A stretch of 7,887 nucleotides of DNA, from contig NYXM01000119.1 of assembly GCA_002685655.1 (NCBI GenBank), forward strand, positions 1-7,887, in the 5' to 3' direction. How positions within the stretch are numbered: the first letter of the stretch is position 1; each line of letters opens with the position of its first letter. The position numbers and the translations under genes were made by a program. The notes beneath the pieces were generated by a model that had not been told where the DNA came from, made no database searches, and was given only the letters and a program-made list of their open reading frames with translations. The stretch is from Planctomycetaceae bacterium. GTDB taxonomy: Bacteria; Planctomycetota; Planctomycetia; Pirellulales; Pirellulaceae. Positions 1 through 7,100 of this stretch are shown in pieces.

Positions 1-902
1 CTCTGTGGCTGCACGTCGGGGAAAGCAAACGTCTCATTCACACAGTGCGGACTGCTTGCGCTTTCGTCAGGCTGAAAACTCGCCAAACGGGCACGACTCA
101 TTCGCGTGGTGTCTATGTCGACGTCGGCGGTAGTTACGACAAAGTCCGCAAACGATAGACGCCGGCCTTCAACGATCATTCGCCCAGCACTGGCCATCAG
201 CGCAGCGCCGTCGTAGATCACGCGGCCGGCCTCATTGCCTAGCAGATTGGCATATACGTAGGTCACGCCAAACGCACGAGAGCTTTCCAACACAATCCGG
301 CGGCGAACCTCTTGTTTTCCGAAAGCGAAGTGACTCGCGCTGGGATTCAAGATGAGATCAACTGCTGCCAGCGATAGCTCGCTTCCCGGCCGGTTGGCGG
401 CCCAGGCGTCTTCGCAGATCTCGACTCCGATGCGCACGCCCGCAAAGTCGAATACCAGGTTGCCGATAGCATACGCCTTACCGTCAATCGTGACTTCGCT
501 GACCTGGCCGTGCGGCCACGGCTTGAACCAGCGTGGCTCGTAATGGATGCCGTCGCCGGCCAGATTACTCTTAGCCACGAAGCCTAGTATTCGCTGATTT
601 GCAATGAGACACACACAGTTGTAAAGTGCTCCGGCGTGCAGCAGCGGAAGTCCTACCGAAACGATCATTCCCTCTGTATGCGCCACCAGGTCCTGCAACA
701 ATTGAACCGCTCGTCGCTGGACATCCGCTGATAAGAACGCGTCCTCACATCCGTATCCGGTGATACTCAGCTCAGGAAGGCAGACAATACTCGCTCCCTG
801 TCCTCGCGCCGCTGCAATCGCACCGCGAATGTTTTTGGCGTTCCCTGACCAGTCGAGTGGAGTCTGGTTGAGTGCAACAGCCGCGATGTTGATGAGTTGC
901 AT
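1..902 (-). CDS. nadE: Glutamine-dependent NAD+ synthetase, N-terminal part (partial, runs off left edge)
   Basis: This gene makes NAD+ from nicotinate adenine dinucleotide, ATP and glutamine, the last step of NAD synthesis, in the cytoplasm. The 300 codons visible read MQLINIAAVALNQTPLDWSG and so on without a stop. They form the nitrilase-fold glutaminase domain that releases ammonia from glutamine. The expected catalytic triad is in place: Glu44 in LPELSITGYGCED, Lys111 in FVAKSNLAGDGIHYEPRWF, and Cys163 in GVEICEDAW. The block around Lys111 is typical of two-domain NAD synthetases rather than of other nitrilases. The C-terminal ATP-pyrophosphatase (synthetase) domain, normally another 250-350 residues, would lie beyond base 1, so its integrity cannot be judged. 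The ATG at 902 is preceded by an AAAAGGG ribosome site seven bases upstream. The gene starts 39 bases after the pncB stop on the same strand, so the two are very likely co-transcribed. The family call is firm; the symbol assumes the missing domain is present. Confidence 0.93.
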   Translation of the reverse strand, partial: MQLINIAAVALNQTPLDWSGNAKNIRGAIAAARGQGASIVCLPELSITGYGCEDAFLSADVQRRAVQLLQDLVAHTEGMIVSVGLPLLHAGALYNCVCLIANQRILGFVAKSNLAGDGIHYEPRWFKPWPHGQVSEVTIDGKAYAIGNLVFDFAGVRIGVEICEDAWAANRPGSELSLAAVDLILNPSASHFAFGKQEVRRRIVLESSRAFGVTYVYANLLGNEAGRVIYDGAALMASAGRMIVEGRRLSFADFVVTTADVDIDTTRMSRARLASFQPDESASSPHCVNETFAFPDVQPQ

Positions 903-941
903 GACTTAGCCCTTTTCCTTTCGACGAGTGAAACGCCCGGA

Positions 942-2414
942 TCATTCGGCAACGCCTCTCGCTCGCAGAATTAATTCGGTCTTCAAATCATGGAGTCTTT
1001 GTTCCAGCCCAACCGGGTACTCATGCGGGTTGATGTGCCGCCGAATCCCGGCGTCAAACAAAGCGAGTTGCTCCTTCGCTCGCTCGCGGATTGCTGCTAA
1101 TTCCTCTTGTTGGTGGACGACCTGGCCATTTCGGACAACTGGAATCAACAGATCGGTCCCCGCAAGTTCGCCATCTAAACGACGCCGGCGCGTCGGGTCG
1201 AGCGGATCAACCATGACGGAATCGCCAGGCTTGCTGTCGAGTTCGTTGTAAATCATGTCGGCGACCGCGCCTTCACCGTTACAAAAACGGCGAATTTGCA
1301 GCATACCCGGAGTTGATGTTTTGATCGCCTGCTCCGAGAGTTTCACCTTCGGCTGCCACTCGCCAACATCGTTCTTCATGGCCCCCAGCTTGTACACGCC
1401 TCCCAGCGCTGGCTGGTCATAGCCAGTTACTAGTTTGGTGCCGACTCCCCAAACTGCGATCTTCGCGCCTTGATCCTTCAGACTGGCAATGATGCCTTCG
1501 TCGAGATCGTTGCTGGCGACAATGGCCGCATTCGGAAATCCTGCCTCGTCCAACAGTCGTCGGGCCGCGATGCTCAGGTACGCCAGGTCGCCTGAATCGA
1601 GACGGACGCCGACCATTTCATGGCCCGTCTCGCGGAGTCGTCGCCCAACCTCAATCGCATTGCGGACGCCTTCGATCGTGTCGTACGTATCAACGAGAAA
1701 CACGCAGTTGTTCGGCATCGCCGAAGCGTAACCCTCGAACGCAGACATTTCGTCATCGAACGACATCACCCAACTGTGGGCGTGTGTCCCCTTGACCGGG
1801 ATGCCGAACAGCTTGCCCGCCAAGACGTTTGACGTCGCGTCACAGCCACCAATATATGCGGCACGACTCGCAGCAAGCGCTCCGTCGATACCCTGGGCGC
1901 GCCGCAAACCGAACTCCAACACAGCGTCACCACCGGTCGCGGCCGAAATCCGCGACGCCTTGGTTGCGATCAGCGACTGGTAGTTGATGATGTTCAACAG
2001 CGCCGTCTCCAAGATCTGGCACTGAAGGATCGGCCCTTTGACGCGAACCAGTGGCTGATGTGGGAAGACAACTGTCCCCTCGGCAGCGGCGTCGACATCA
2101 CACCGCAACCTGAGCCCGGCCAAGTACTCCAAAAATCCACGCTCGAACAGCGGCTGCCCGTCGTTGCCTTCCAGGCCCGCGAGATACTGAACATCGTCTG
2201 CAGAGAACTGAAAGCTGTCCAAGTAATCCATGACGTACTGCAAGCCCGTGGCGATTGTATAGCCGCCTCTGAACGGATTCTTGCGGAAAAACAGGTGAAA
2301 AACGGCCTCTTGCTCCGCTCGGCCGGTCTTCCAGTAGCCGTAGGCCATTGTCAGTTGATAGAGATCCGTGAGCAGTGCCAGCGGTGCACGGTAGATGTCC
2401 GTCAGCGTTCCCAT
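942..2414 (-). CDS. pncB: Nicotinate phosphoribosyltransferase
   Basis: The product joins nicotinate to phosphoribosyl pyrophosphate, with ATP hydrolysis, to give nicotinate mononucleotide. This is the entry step of the Preiss-Handler NAD salvage pathway, in the cytoplasm. The 490-residue length fits the longer bacterial form of the family. Visible family motifs in order are: [14 protein letters not shown] (16-29), EFGLRRAQG (167-175), [12 protein letters not shown] (208-219), VRLDSGDL (270-277), ASNDLDEG (300-307) and [10 protein letters not shown] (322-331). By family knowledge, the histidine of the AHS triplet (His213) is the residue that is transiently phosphorylated. The ATG at 2414 is supported by a GGGAG ribosome site seven bases upstream and by a strong promoter about 40 bases upstream. 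nadE follows on the same strand after 39 bases, which makes this the first gene of an NAD operon. The reading frame is intact and I see nothing unusual in it. Confidence 0.96.
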   Translation of the reverse strand: MGTLTDIYRAPLALLTDLYQLTMAYGYWKTGRAEQEAVFHLFFRKNPFRGGYTIATGLQYVMDYLDSFQFSADDVQYLAGLEGNDGQPLFERGFLEYLAGLRLRCDVDAAAEGTVVFPHQPLVRVKGPILQCQILETALLNIINYQSLIATKASRISAATGGDAVLEFGLRRAQGIDGALAASRAAYIGGCDATSNVLAGKLFGIPVKGTHAHSWVMSFDDEMSAFEGYASAMPNNCVFLVDTYDTIEGVRNAIEVGRRLRETGHEMVGVRLDSGDLAYLSIAARRLLDEAGFPNAAIVASNDLDEGIIASLKDQGAKIAVWGVGTKLVTGYDQPALGGVYKLGAMKNDVGEWQPKVKLSEQAIKTSTPGMLQIRRFCNGEGAVADMIYNELDSKPGDSVMVDPLDPTRRRRLDGELAGTDLLIPVVRNGQVVHQQEELAAIRERAKEQLALFDAGIRRHINPHEYPVGLEQRLHDLKTELILRARGVAE

Positions 2415-2421
2415 GATCTTG

Positions 2422-2426
2422 CTCCC
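2422..2426 (-). promoter_or_regulatory. Ribosome binding site of pncB
   Basis: On the minus strand GGGAG sits seven bases before the ATG at 2414, the usual Shine-Dalgarno spacing. It settles the start codon of pncB. Confidence 0.7.
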
Positions 2427-2444
2427 GTCTAAAACTCACCTCTC

Positions 2445-2465
2445 TTAGTGTAGTATATACACTAA
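2445..2465. promoter_or_regulatory. Palindromic operator overlapping the pncB promoter -10 box
   Basis: TTAGTGTA (2445-2452) and TACACTAA (2458-2465) form a perfect 8+8 base inverted repeat around a five-base centre. The symmetry axis at 2455 lies inside the -10 box (2452-2457), the classic place for a repressor that blocks polymerase. Because the operon makes NAD, an NAD-status repressor such as the Nudix-related NrtR family is an attractive candidate. Other dimeric winged-helix repressors (BlaI/CopY-like, GntR-like) also bind sites of this size. No regulator gene is in the window, so the binding protein is unknown. Confidence 0.65.
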
Positions 2466-2480
2466 CTGGCGGCCTGTCAA
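2452..2480 (-). promoter_or_regulatory. Sigma-70-type promoter of the pncB-nadE operon
   Basis: Reading the minus strand, TTGACA (2480-2475, a perfect -35 consensus) is followed by exactly 17 bases and then TATACT (2457-2452, five of six bases matching the -10 consensus). Transcription would start near 2445, giving a leader of about 30 bases that carries the pncB ribosome site. The match is seen directly. That it is used is inferred from position and spacing. Confidence 0.8.
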
Positions 2481-2621
2481 GCGATCGTGTTCGCAGTGGA
2501 GGGAAACCACCGGTGTGGCAACTCAATAACCGGTAAATCCGGTACGGCGCGAATCAATATACGTGATTCTCGGTCCATCCCATATCTCGAGCAGTTTGGA
2601 TCTGAGTCAGCCTAATTGCCG

Positions 2622-2650
2622 TTGTTCAGCATTAGGAATCGCCCTAAACT
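2622..2650 (+). promoter_or_regulatory. Weak candidate promoter for the SYLF gene
   Basis: TTGTTC (2622-2627), a 17-base spacer and TAAACT (2645-2650) give correct spacing. Only about three of six and four of six bases match the sigma-70 consensus. It is the best plus-strand candidate I noticed ahead of the gene, and it may be coincidental. Confidence 0.25.
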
Positions 2651-2730
2651 CCCCCGCCCGGTCACATACTCGGTCGTTTGCCTGATCACTGGATGACCAA
2701 GAGCCGTTAACCCGCACTCAGGATGATCCG

Positions 2731-2735
2731 AAGGA
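2731..2735 (+). promoter_or_regulatory. Ribosome binding site of the SYLF gene
   Basis: AAGGA lies five bases before the ATG at 2741 and eight before the ATG at 2744. It argues against the upstream in-frame ATG at 2723, which precedes it. Confidence 0.6.
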
Positions 2736-2740
2736 AAAAG

Positions 2741-3835
2741 ATGATGAAGCTTCCATGGCCACGATTGCTGCTGATATCGCTGTCATGTTTCGCCTTGCAA
2801 CCGTACGTATCGATGGCGCAGACGAGCCAGGACCAGGCGGTCGAATCCGCGATCAAGGTGCTGGACGAGATCATGGCGGTTCCTGCGAAGCAGATCCCGC
2901 AGGCACTGTTGGCGGACGCCTCAGGCGTCGCCATCATTCCGAATGTCGTCAAAGGAGGGTTTGTTGTCGGTCTTCGGCACGGTCGCGGTGTGATTCTAGT
3001 TCGAGATGATGCCGGAAAATGGCACCCCCCGATGTTCGCCTCGTTGACTGGTGGAAGTGTTGGTTGGCAAGCGGGACTTCAGTCTACTGACGTCGTACTC
3101 GTCTTCAAAACGCGCCGCAGTGTAAACGGTTTGATGAACGGCAAGCTCACCATCGGTGTCGATGCGGCGGCGGCGGCAGGTCCCGTTGGTCGCCAGGCGG
3201 CAGCCGCGACTGATGCGAGGCTGCGCGCCGAGATCCTGTCCTATTCGCGAAGCCGCGGACTATTTGCGGGCGTCTCAATCGACGGTTCAGTGTTGCAACT
3301 CGATCATCTCGCTGGCGCCGGCTACTATCATCGTCCGATTATTGCGGCCAATGGTGAAGCGGTTAATCCCATGGACCGGCTTCCGAGTTCGGCCGTTCGT
3401 TTAATGAATCGGTTGGCGCATTACACGGGTGCGCCACAGATCGCGGCCACAGCCGCACCAGGTGCGGCCCCGGGAGTCAACAATGCAACTTCGGTTGTTT
3501 CCCAATCCGAGCTGGTGAGGCGTCAACTTGCATCATCTTGGCAGCGATTGTCTCGATTGCTTGACGATCGCTGGAGTGCGTATCTGGAACCGCCACGCGA
3601 GGTGCTGGTCCCTGGGCAAGCTCCGAGGATTGAAAGTCTGCGCGAGAATCTCCAACGCTATTCAGCGATATCCGCAGACCAACGATATGCCGTACTAACG
3701 AGGGTTCCAGAGTTTGCTGCCACGCACAGACTGTTGCACGAGTACATCAACCTTCAAACAAAGCGCATCGATACGAAATTGACGCTCCCTCCTCCTCCCA
3801 CCGGCAACGCCGCACGTTCAAATCCCAGGTACTGA
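2741..3835 (+). CDS. Exported SYLF-domain (Ysc84/DUF500-type) protein with C-terminal extension
   Basis: Residues 1-26 are a signal peptide: basic MMKLPWPR, a hydrophobic LLLISLSCFAL core, and a likely cut after S-M-A before Gln27. The protein probably ends up in the periplasm or cell envelope. Residues of roughly 35-190 form the SYLF domain, recognisable from ASGVAIIPNVVKGGFVVG (60-77), GKWHPPMFASLTGGSVGWQ (92-110), LTIGVDAAAAAGPVGR (136-151) and SYSRSRGLFAGVSIDG (167-182). SYLF domains of eukaryotic proteins bind phosphoinositides; the bacterial role is not established. An Ala/Pro/Gly linker (about 235-250) leads to a mostly helical region of about 100 residues (255-348) that I do not recognise, ending in a proline-rich tail. 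I chose the ATG at 2741 because AAGGA (2731-2735) lies five bases upstream. The ATG at 2744 is also possible. The in-frame ATG at 2723 would add six residues but has no spaced ribosome site. The gene stands alone between a divergent and a convergent neighbour. Confidence 0.88.
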   Translation: MMKLPWPRLLLISLSCFALQPYVSMAQTSQDQAVESAIKVLDEIMAVPAKQIPQALLADASGVAIIPNVVKGGFVVGLRHGRGVILVRDDAGKWHPPMFASLTGGSVGWQAGLQSTDVVLVFKTRRSVNGLMNGKLTIGVDAAAAAGPVGRQAAAATDARLRAEILSYSRSRGLFAGVSIDGSVLQLDHLAGAGYYHRPIIAANGEAVNPMDRLPSSAVRLMNRLAHYTGAPQIAATAAPGAAPGVNNATSVVSQSELVRRQLASSWQRLSRLLDDRWSAYLEPPREVLVPGQAPRIESLRENLQRYSAISADQRYAVLTRVPEFAATHRLLHEYINLQTKRIDTKLTLPPPPTGNAARSNPRY

Positions 3836-3850
3836 TCCCCACCGTCCACC

Positions 3851-3859
3851 TGCTATACT
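3851..3859 (+). promoter_or_regulatory. Extended -10-like sequence in the convergent intergenic region
   Basis: TGC followed by TATACT matches an extended -10 element (TG-N-TATAAT type). No good -35 is seen 17 bases upstream. If active it would transcribe the plus strand past 3866, through the small ORF at 3972 and antisense to the 3' end of the RND pump gene. The sequence match is seen; the activity is speculation. Confidence 0.3.
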
Positions 3860-3971
3860 GTTCCCAAAATGTGACCGCGGGACTCGGAGTTTACATCGAG
3901 ATCTCGCGCGAAGTCATACGGGCCATCAACCCACCTCACTGCCTCCTTGACCTGCCTGGAAGATTTTACGA

Positions 3972-4103
3972 ATGCGATCACTCTTTCGTTCTGCCTTATT
4001 CGGTTATCTCGCGTGTATTGTTGGCAACAGCCAGACTTCTCGCACATCGCCGCATTCAATGCCCACACGGTCAATGCCCACACGGTGCGTCAGTATCGTT
4101 TGA
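3972..4103 (+). CDS. Doubtful 43-residue ORF, basic N-terminus plus hydrophobic stretch
   Basis: The frame reads MRSLFRSALFGYLACIVGNS, then a Ser/Thr/Pro-rich segment containing MPTRS-MPTR, and stops at 4103. The start resembles a short secretion signal, and Cys15 after L-A is faintly lipobox-like but does not satisfy the rule well. GGAAG lies nine bases before the ATG, and an extended -10-like sequence is about 115 bases upstream. Against it: the last 33 bases overlap the RND gene on the other strand, the MPTR repeat is simply the read-through of a 15-base tandem DNA duplication, and the ORF is short enough to occur by chance. It could be the remnant of a former gene start. I report it as a possibility only. 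Confidence 0.15.
   Translation: MRSLFRSALFGYLACIVGNSQTSRTSPHSMPTRSMPTRCVSIV
4056..4085. repeat. 15-base tandem duplication spanning the RND gene stop codon
   Basis: TCAATGCCCACACGG occurs twice without interruption (4056-4070 and 4071-4085). On the minus strand each unit reads CCGTGTGGGCATTGA, which in the pump's frame is Pro-Cys-Gly-His-stop. The repeat length is five codons, so the copy downstream of the real stop repeats the last four codons and the stop in frame. A recent slippage duplication is the simplest cause. Confidence 0.9.
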
Positions 4104-7100
4104 GTGTTCGGAACGCATGGGCGTCGGAGGTGGGCGCGGGACATCGGAGTGTGGGTCGAGTGTTGTCGGACGGGCTTCGCTTTGGAAGCCAAGCGATGCG
4201 ATGAGCTTCGCTTCGGCCTCCAGCATCAAGCTAAAAACCGTCGGCACGAGGACCAGAGTGAAGAGCGTCGACACAACCAGGCCACCCAGCACAACACTGC
4301 CGAGGCCGCGATAGAGTTCGCTTCCCGCGCCTGGCATCAGGACCAGTGGCAGTAGTCCCATCACCGTCGTGGCGGTCGTCATAAAGATCGGGCGCACACG
4401 CGACCTCACGCTTTCCAAAATCGCCTGCTGAGGCGACAGTTCATGGTCGCGCATCTGGTTCAACGATTGATGTACGATCAGAATCGCGTTGTTGACGGAG
4501 ACACCAATCAAGATCACGAAACCCAGCATCGTCACGATGTCCATCGGTTGGTCAACAAAACAGTTGACCAGCCACAGTCCGGCAAAGCCGCCTACGGCGG
4601 CCAGCGGTACACTGAGGAGGATCACGAATGGGTGAATCCAAGACTCGAACAGAGCAGCCATTAGCAGATAGGTGATCACGACAGCCAGGAGTATGTTGAA
4701 GCGAAGCGCAAGCCATGTCTCAATCATCCTATCCGCATTGCCGCCGAGGTTGATCTGTATGCCATCGGCGAGTTCGCTGTTGTCACGTAGCGGTTGGATA
4801 ACGTCAGACATGATGCGGTCGATGGCTGTCCCCATCGGCACGTCAGCCGGCGGACGGACTGAGATCGTGATAGAGCGCCGCCGTTCACTGTGGTTGATCT
4901 GGTTAGGACCGGTCGAAAGCTCGATGTCGGCGATCGCGCCCACAGGCACGACTCCTCCACCGGGTGTTGCCAGAGGCAGCGTTTCCAAGTCCTGCGTGCG
5001 ACCAGCGAGTTGAGCTTCGCCCATGATCCGCAAGTCAATCTTGTCGCCGCCCGTCGAAAAGTCAGTGGCGAAAGCACCATCGATCAGCGCATCAACCAGG
5101 TAGCCGAGTTCAGTGGCGTCGATACCCAGATCCTCCGCCTGCTCCCACTTAGGCAACACATGCAATTCAGGAGACTCCTCCAGGCTTGGATACGCCGTCG
5201 CGATGGCGTCGCGAATCGCGCCTGGTACCTTTCTACGGATGTGCAGAGCGAGCGGAGTCAATGCATCCAGCTTGGGACCAGTCAATTCTATGCCGACCTG
5301 TCGCCCCGATCCGGGAAAGAGGCTCTGCTGATAAGCCCCACCGTGCATATCGGGAATCGCCTTCGCAATCGAATCCAACAGTGGCAGCAATTCACGAATC
5401 CGTGACGGATTCTCGGCCTGAACTTGAACCATGATGTTGCGCGGCTGGGCAAGGACCACCAGATCTTTGACCGCCGGATAGTCCAGAGCTTCAGCTTCCG
5501 GCGCCGCCGGATCGGCTTCCCAATACTGCTGCATCTGACGGAGAATCTGCTTGCTGATTTGTGTAACTTCGCCGACGCTATAGCCTGGCGGCGGCTGCAA
5601 ATTGATTCGCGCACGGTTTTTGTTACCGTGGGGCAAGTACTCGACTGCGGGGAACATGGCGTAGCTGAGTAGAAATGATCCGGCGACGAAACCAACCACG
5701 ACGACAAGTCGCAACGGCACGCTCCGTTGAAGTCCAGCATTTAGCCCAATCACGAATTCGACAAACCTCGACGCAAATCGATGTGATCGCTGAGAACTAA
5801 TCAGCCTCTCGTTGGTCGCAGGCAGTGCGTTCTGCTGGCGGAGGATCTTCGCGGCCGCCGTCGGGATGACGGTAATGGCAACGATTAGTGAAAGACCAAC
5901 TGCAGAACTGATTGCAATCGCAATATCGCGAAACAGCTGTCCAGCTTGTTCTTCAACGAACAAGACCGGCACAAAGACTGCCAACGTTGTGAGTGTCGAG
6001 GCAAGAATTGCCCCCCACACTTCTTTACTGCCGCGGACTGCCGCGGCAAACGGGCTTTCGCCGAATTGATAGTGGCGGTAGATGTTCTCCAGCACCACCA
6101 CCGAGTTATCGACAACCATGCCGACGGCGAACGCGAGCCCTGCGAGGCTGACAACGTTCAGTGATCGCCCCAACACGCCGAGGATCAGAAACGTCCCCAC
6201 GACGCTAGTTGGAACGGCGAGCGCGATGATTAGTGTTGACCGCGCACTGCGGAGGAAACAGAGCAAGACGATAATGGTCAGCGCACCGCCGATGACAATG
6301 TTTTGATTCACCAGTCGGATCGAGGACTCGATGTAGTCTGCATCGCTCCAGACTTCGGTCAGTGCGACGTCACGTTTCGCCAAAATGCCCTCGTTCAACT
6401 CCGCGGCTGCTTCGCGGAGGCCGGCCACAAGTTCGAGGACGTTGGCGCCGGTTTCGGCGCGTGCGCCGATTCCAATCAATTCCGTACCCGCTCGACGATA
6501 GGTTTCGACTGGCTTCTTATAACCACGTCGTACTGTTGCGACGTCGCGAACGTAGACCGATTGACCGTCGCGGCGGGCAAGAATCGTTTGCTCGACGTCT
6601 TCAAGAGTGTTGAATTGGCCGAGTGTTCGCACGACATAACTACGTTTTCCCTCCCAGAAATCGCCGCCTGACGTGTCGAGGTTCCTGGTACGGAATGCGA
6701 TTCGCACATCGTTGATCGTCATCTGCCTTGCTGCGAGGCGATAAGGATCGACGACGACTTGCACTTCCTCTTCCTTGCCACCCATGACAAAGGCGTCCGC
6801 CACTCCGGGCACGCGGTCGAACCGAGCTTCGATGTTGTCCTCGACAAAACGCCGCATCGCTGTGACGTCCTCGACTGGAAGGAGCGCACGGACTTCGGGG
6901 TGCCGCTGGGAAAGCTCGATCAAACGGTAAAGCAAGAGGTCCCATTTGTGGGAGTCACTGATCTTGTTGATTTCGTCCGCAAGTTCCGGATGGTTGTGAA
7001 CAAATCTGGCGATCTTTTCCGGTGAAGGCGGTCGGGGGCTGAGCACGAACCAACAGATCGGCCGATCGCTTAGGTTCGCCGTGTAGATAAGGGGCTCGTC

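Larger units (their letters stand above)
2415..2740. other. Divergent intergenic region between pncB and the SYLF gene
   Basis: About 300 bases without a gene. The left end carries the pncB leader, promoter and operator. Two short symmetric sequences follow: the 8-base palindrome CACCGGTG at 2508-2515, and ACCGG-TAAAT-CCGGT at 2529-2543, a 5+5 inverted repeat. The remainder toward 2740 should contain the promoter of the SYLF gene, for which only a weak candidate is seen. I find no open frame with coding character. Confidence 0.6.

Noticed and set aside
928..2526. Several plus- and minus-strand ORFs of 60-142 codons overlapping pncB
   Set aside because: They are shadows of the well-supported pncB frame, with Ser/Arg-rich low-quality translations and no motifs.
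2529..2543. Inverted repeat ACCGG-TAAAT-CCGGT
   Set aside because: Only five pairs and not linked to a promoter element. It is mentioned in the intergenic entry but is too short to call a site.
3836..4070. Possible bidirectional terminator between the convergent SYLF and RND genes
   Set aside because: I looked for a GC-rich stem with a T-tract on both strands and found none. Termination here may be Rho-dependent or lie elsewhere.
3871..4314. Plus-strand GTG-started frame of 147 codons crossing the end of the RND gene
   Set aside because: More than half lies antisense to the RND coding region, the translation shows no domain, and GTG lacks a ribosome site.
6027..6046. Tandem ACTGCCGCGG x2 inside the RND gene
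   Set aside because: It encodes part of the normal AAAVRGSKEVW segment. A 10-base repeat in a GC-rich alanine/arginine stretch is not notable.
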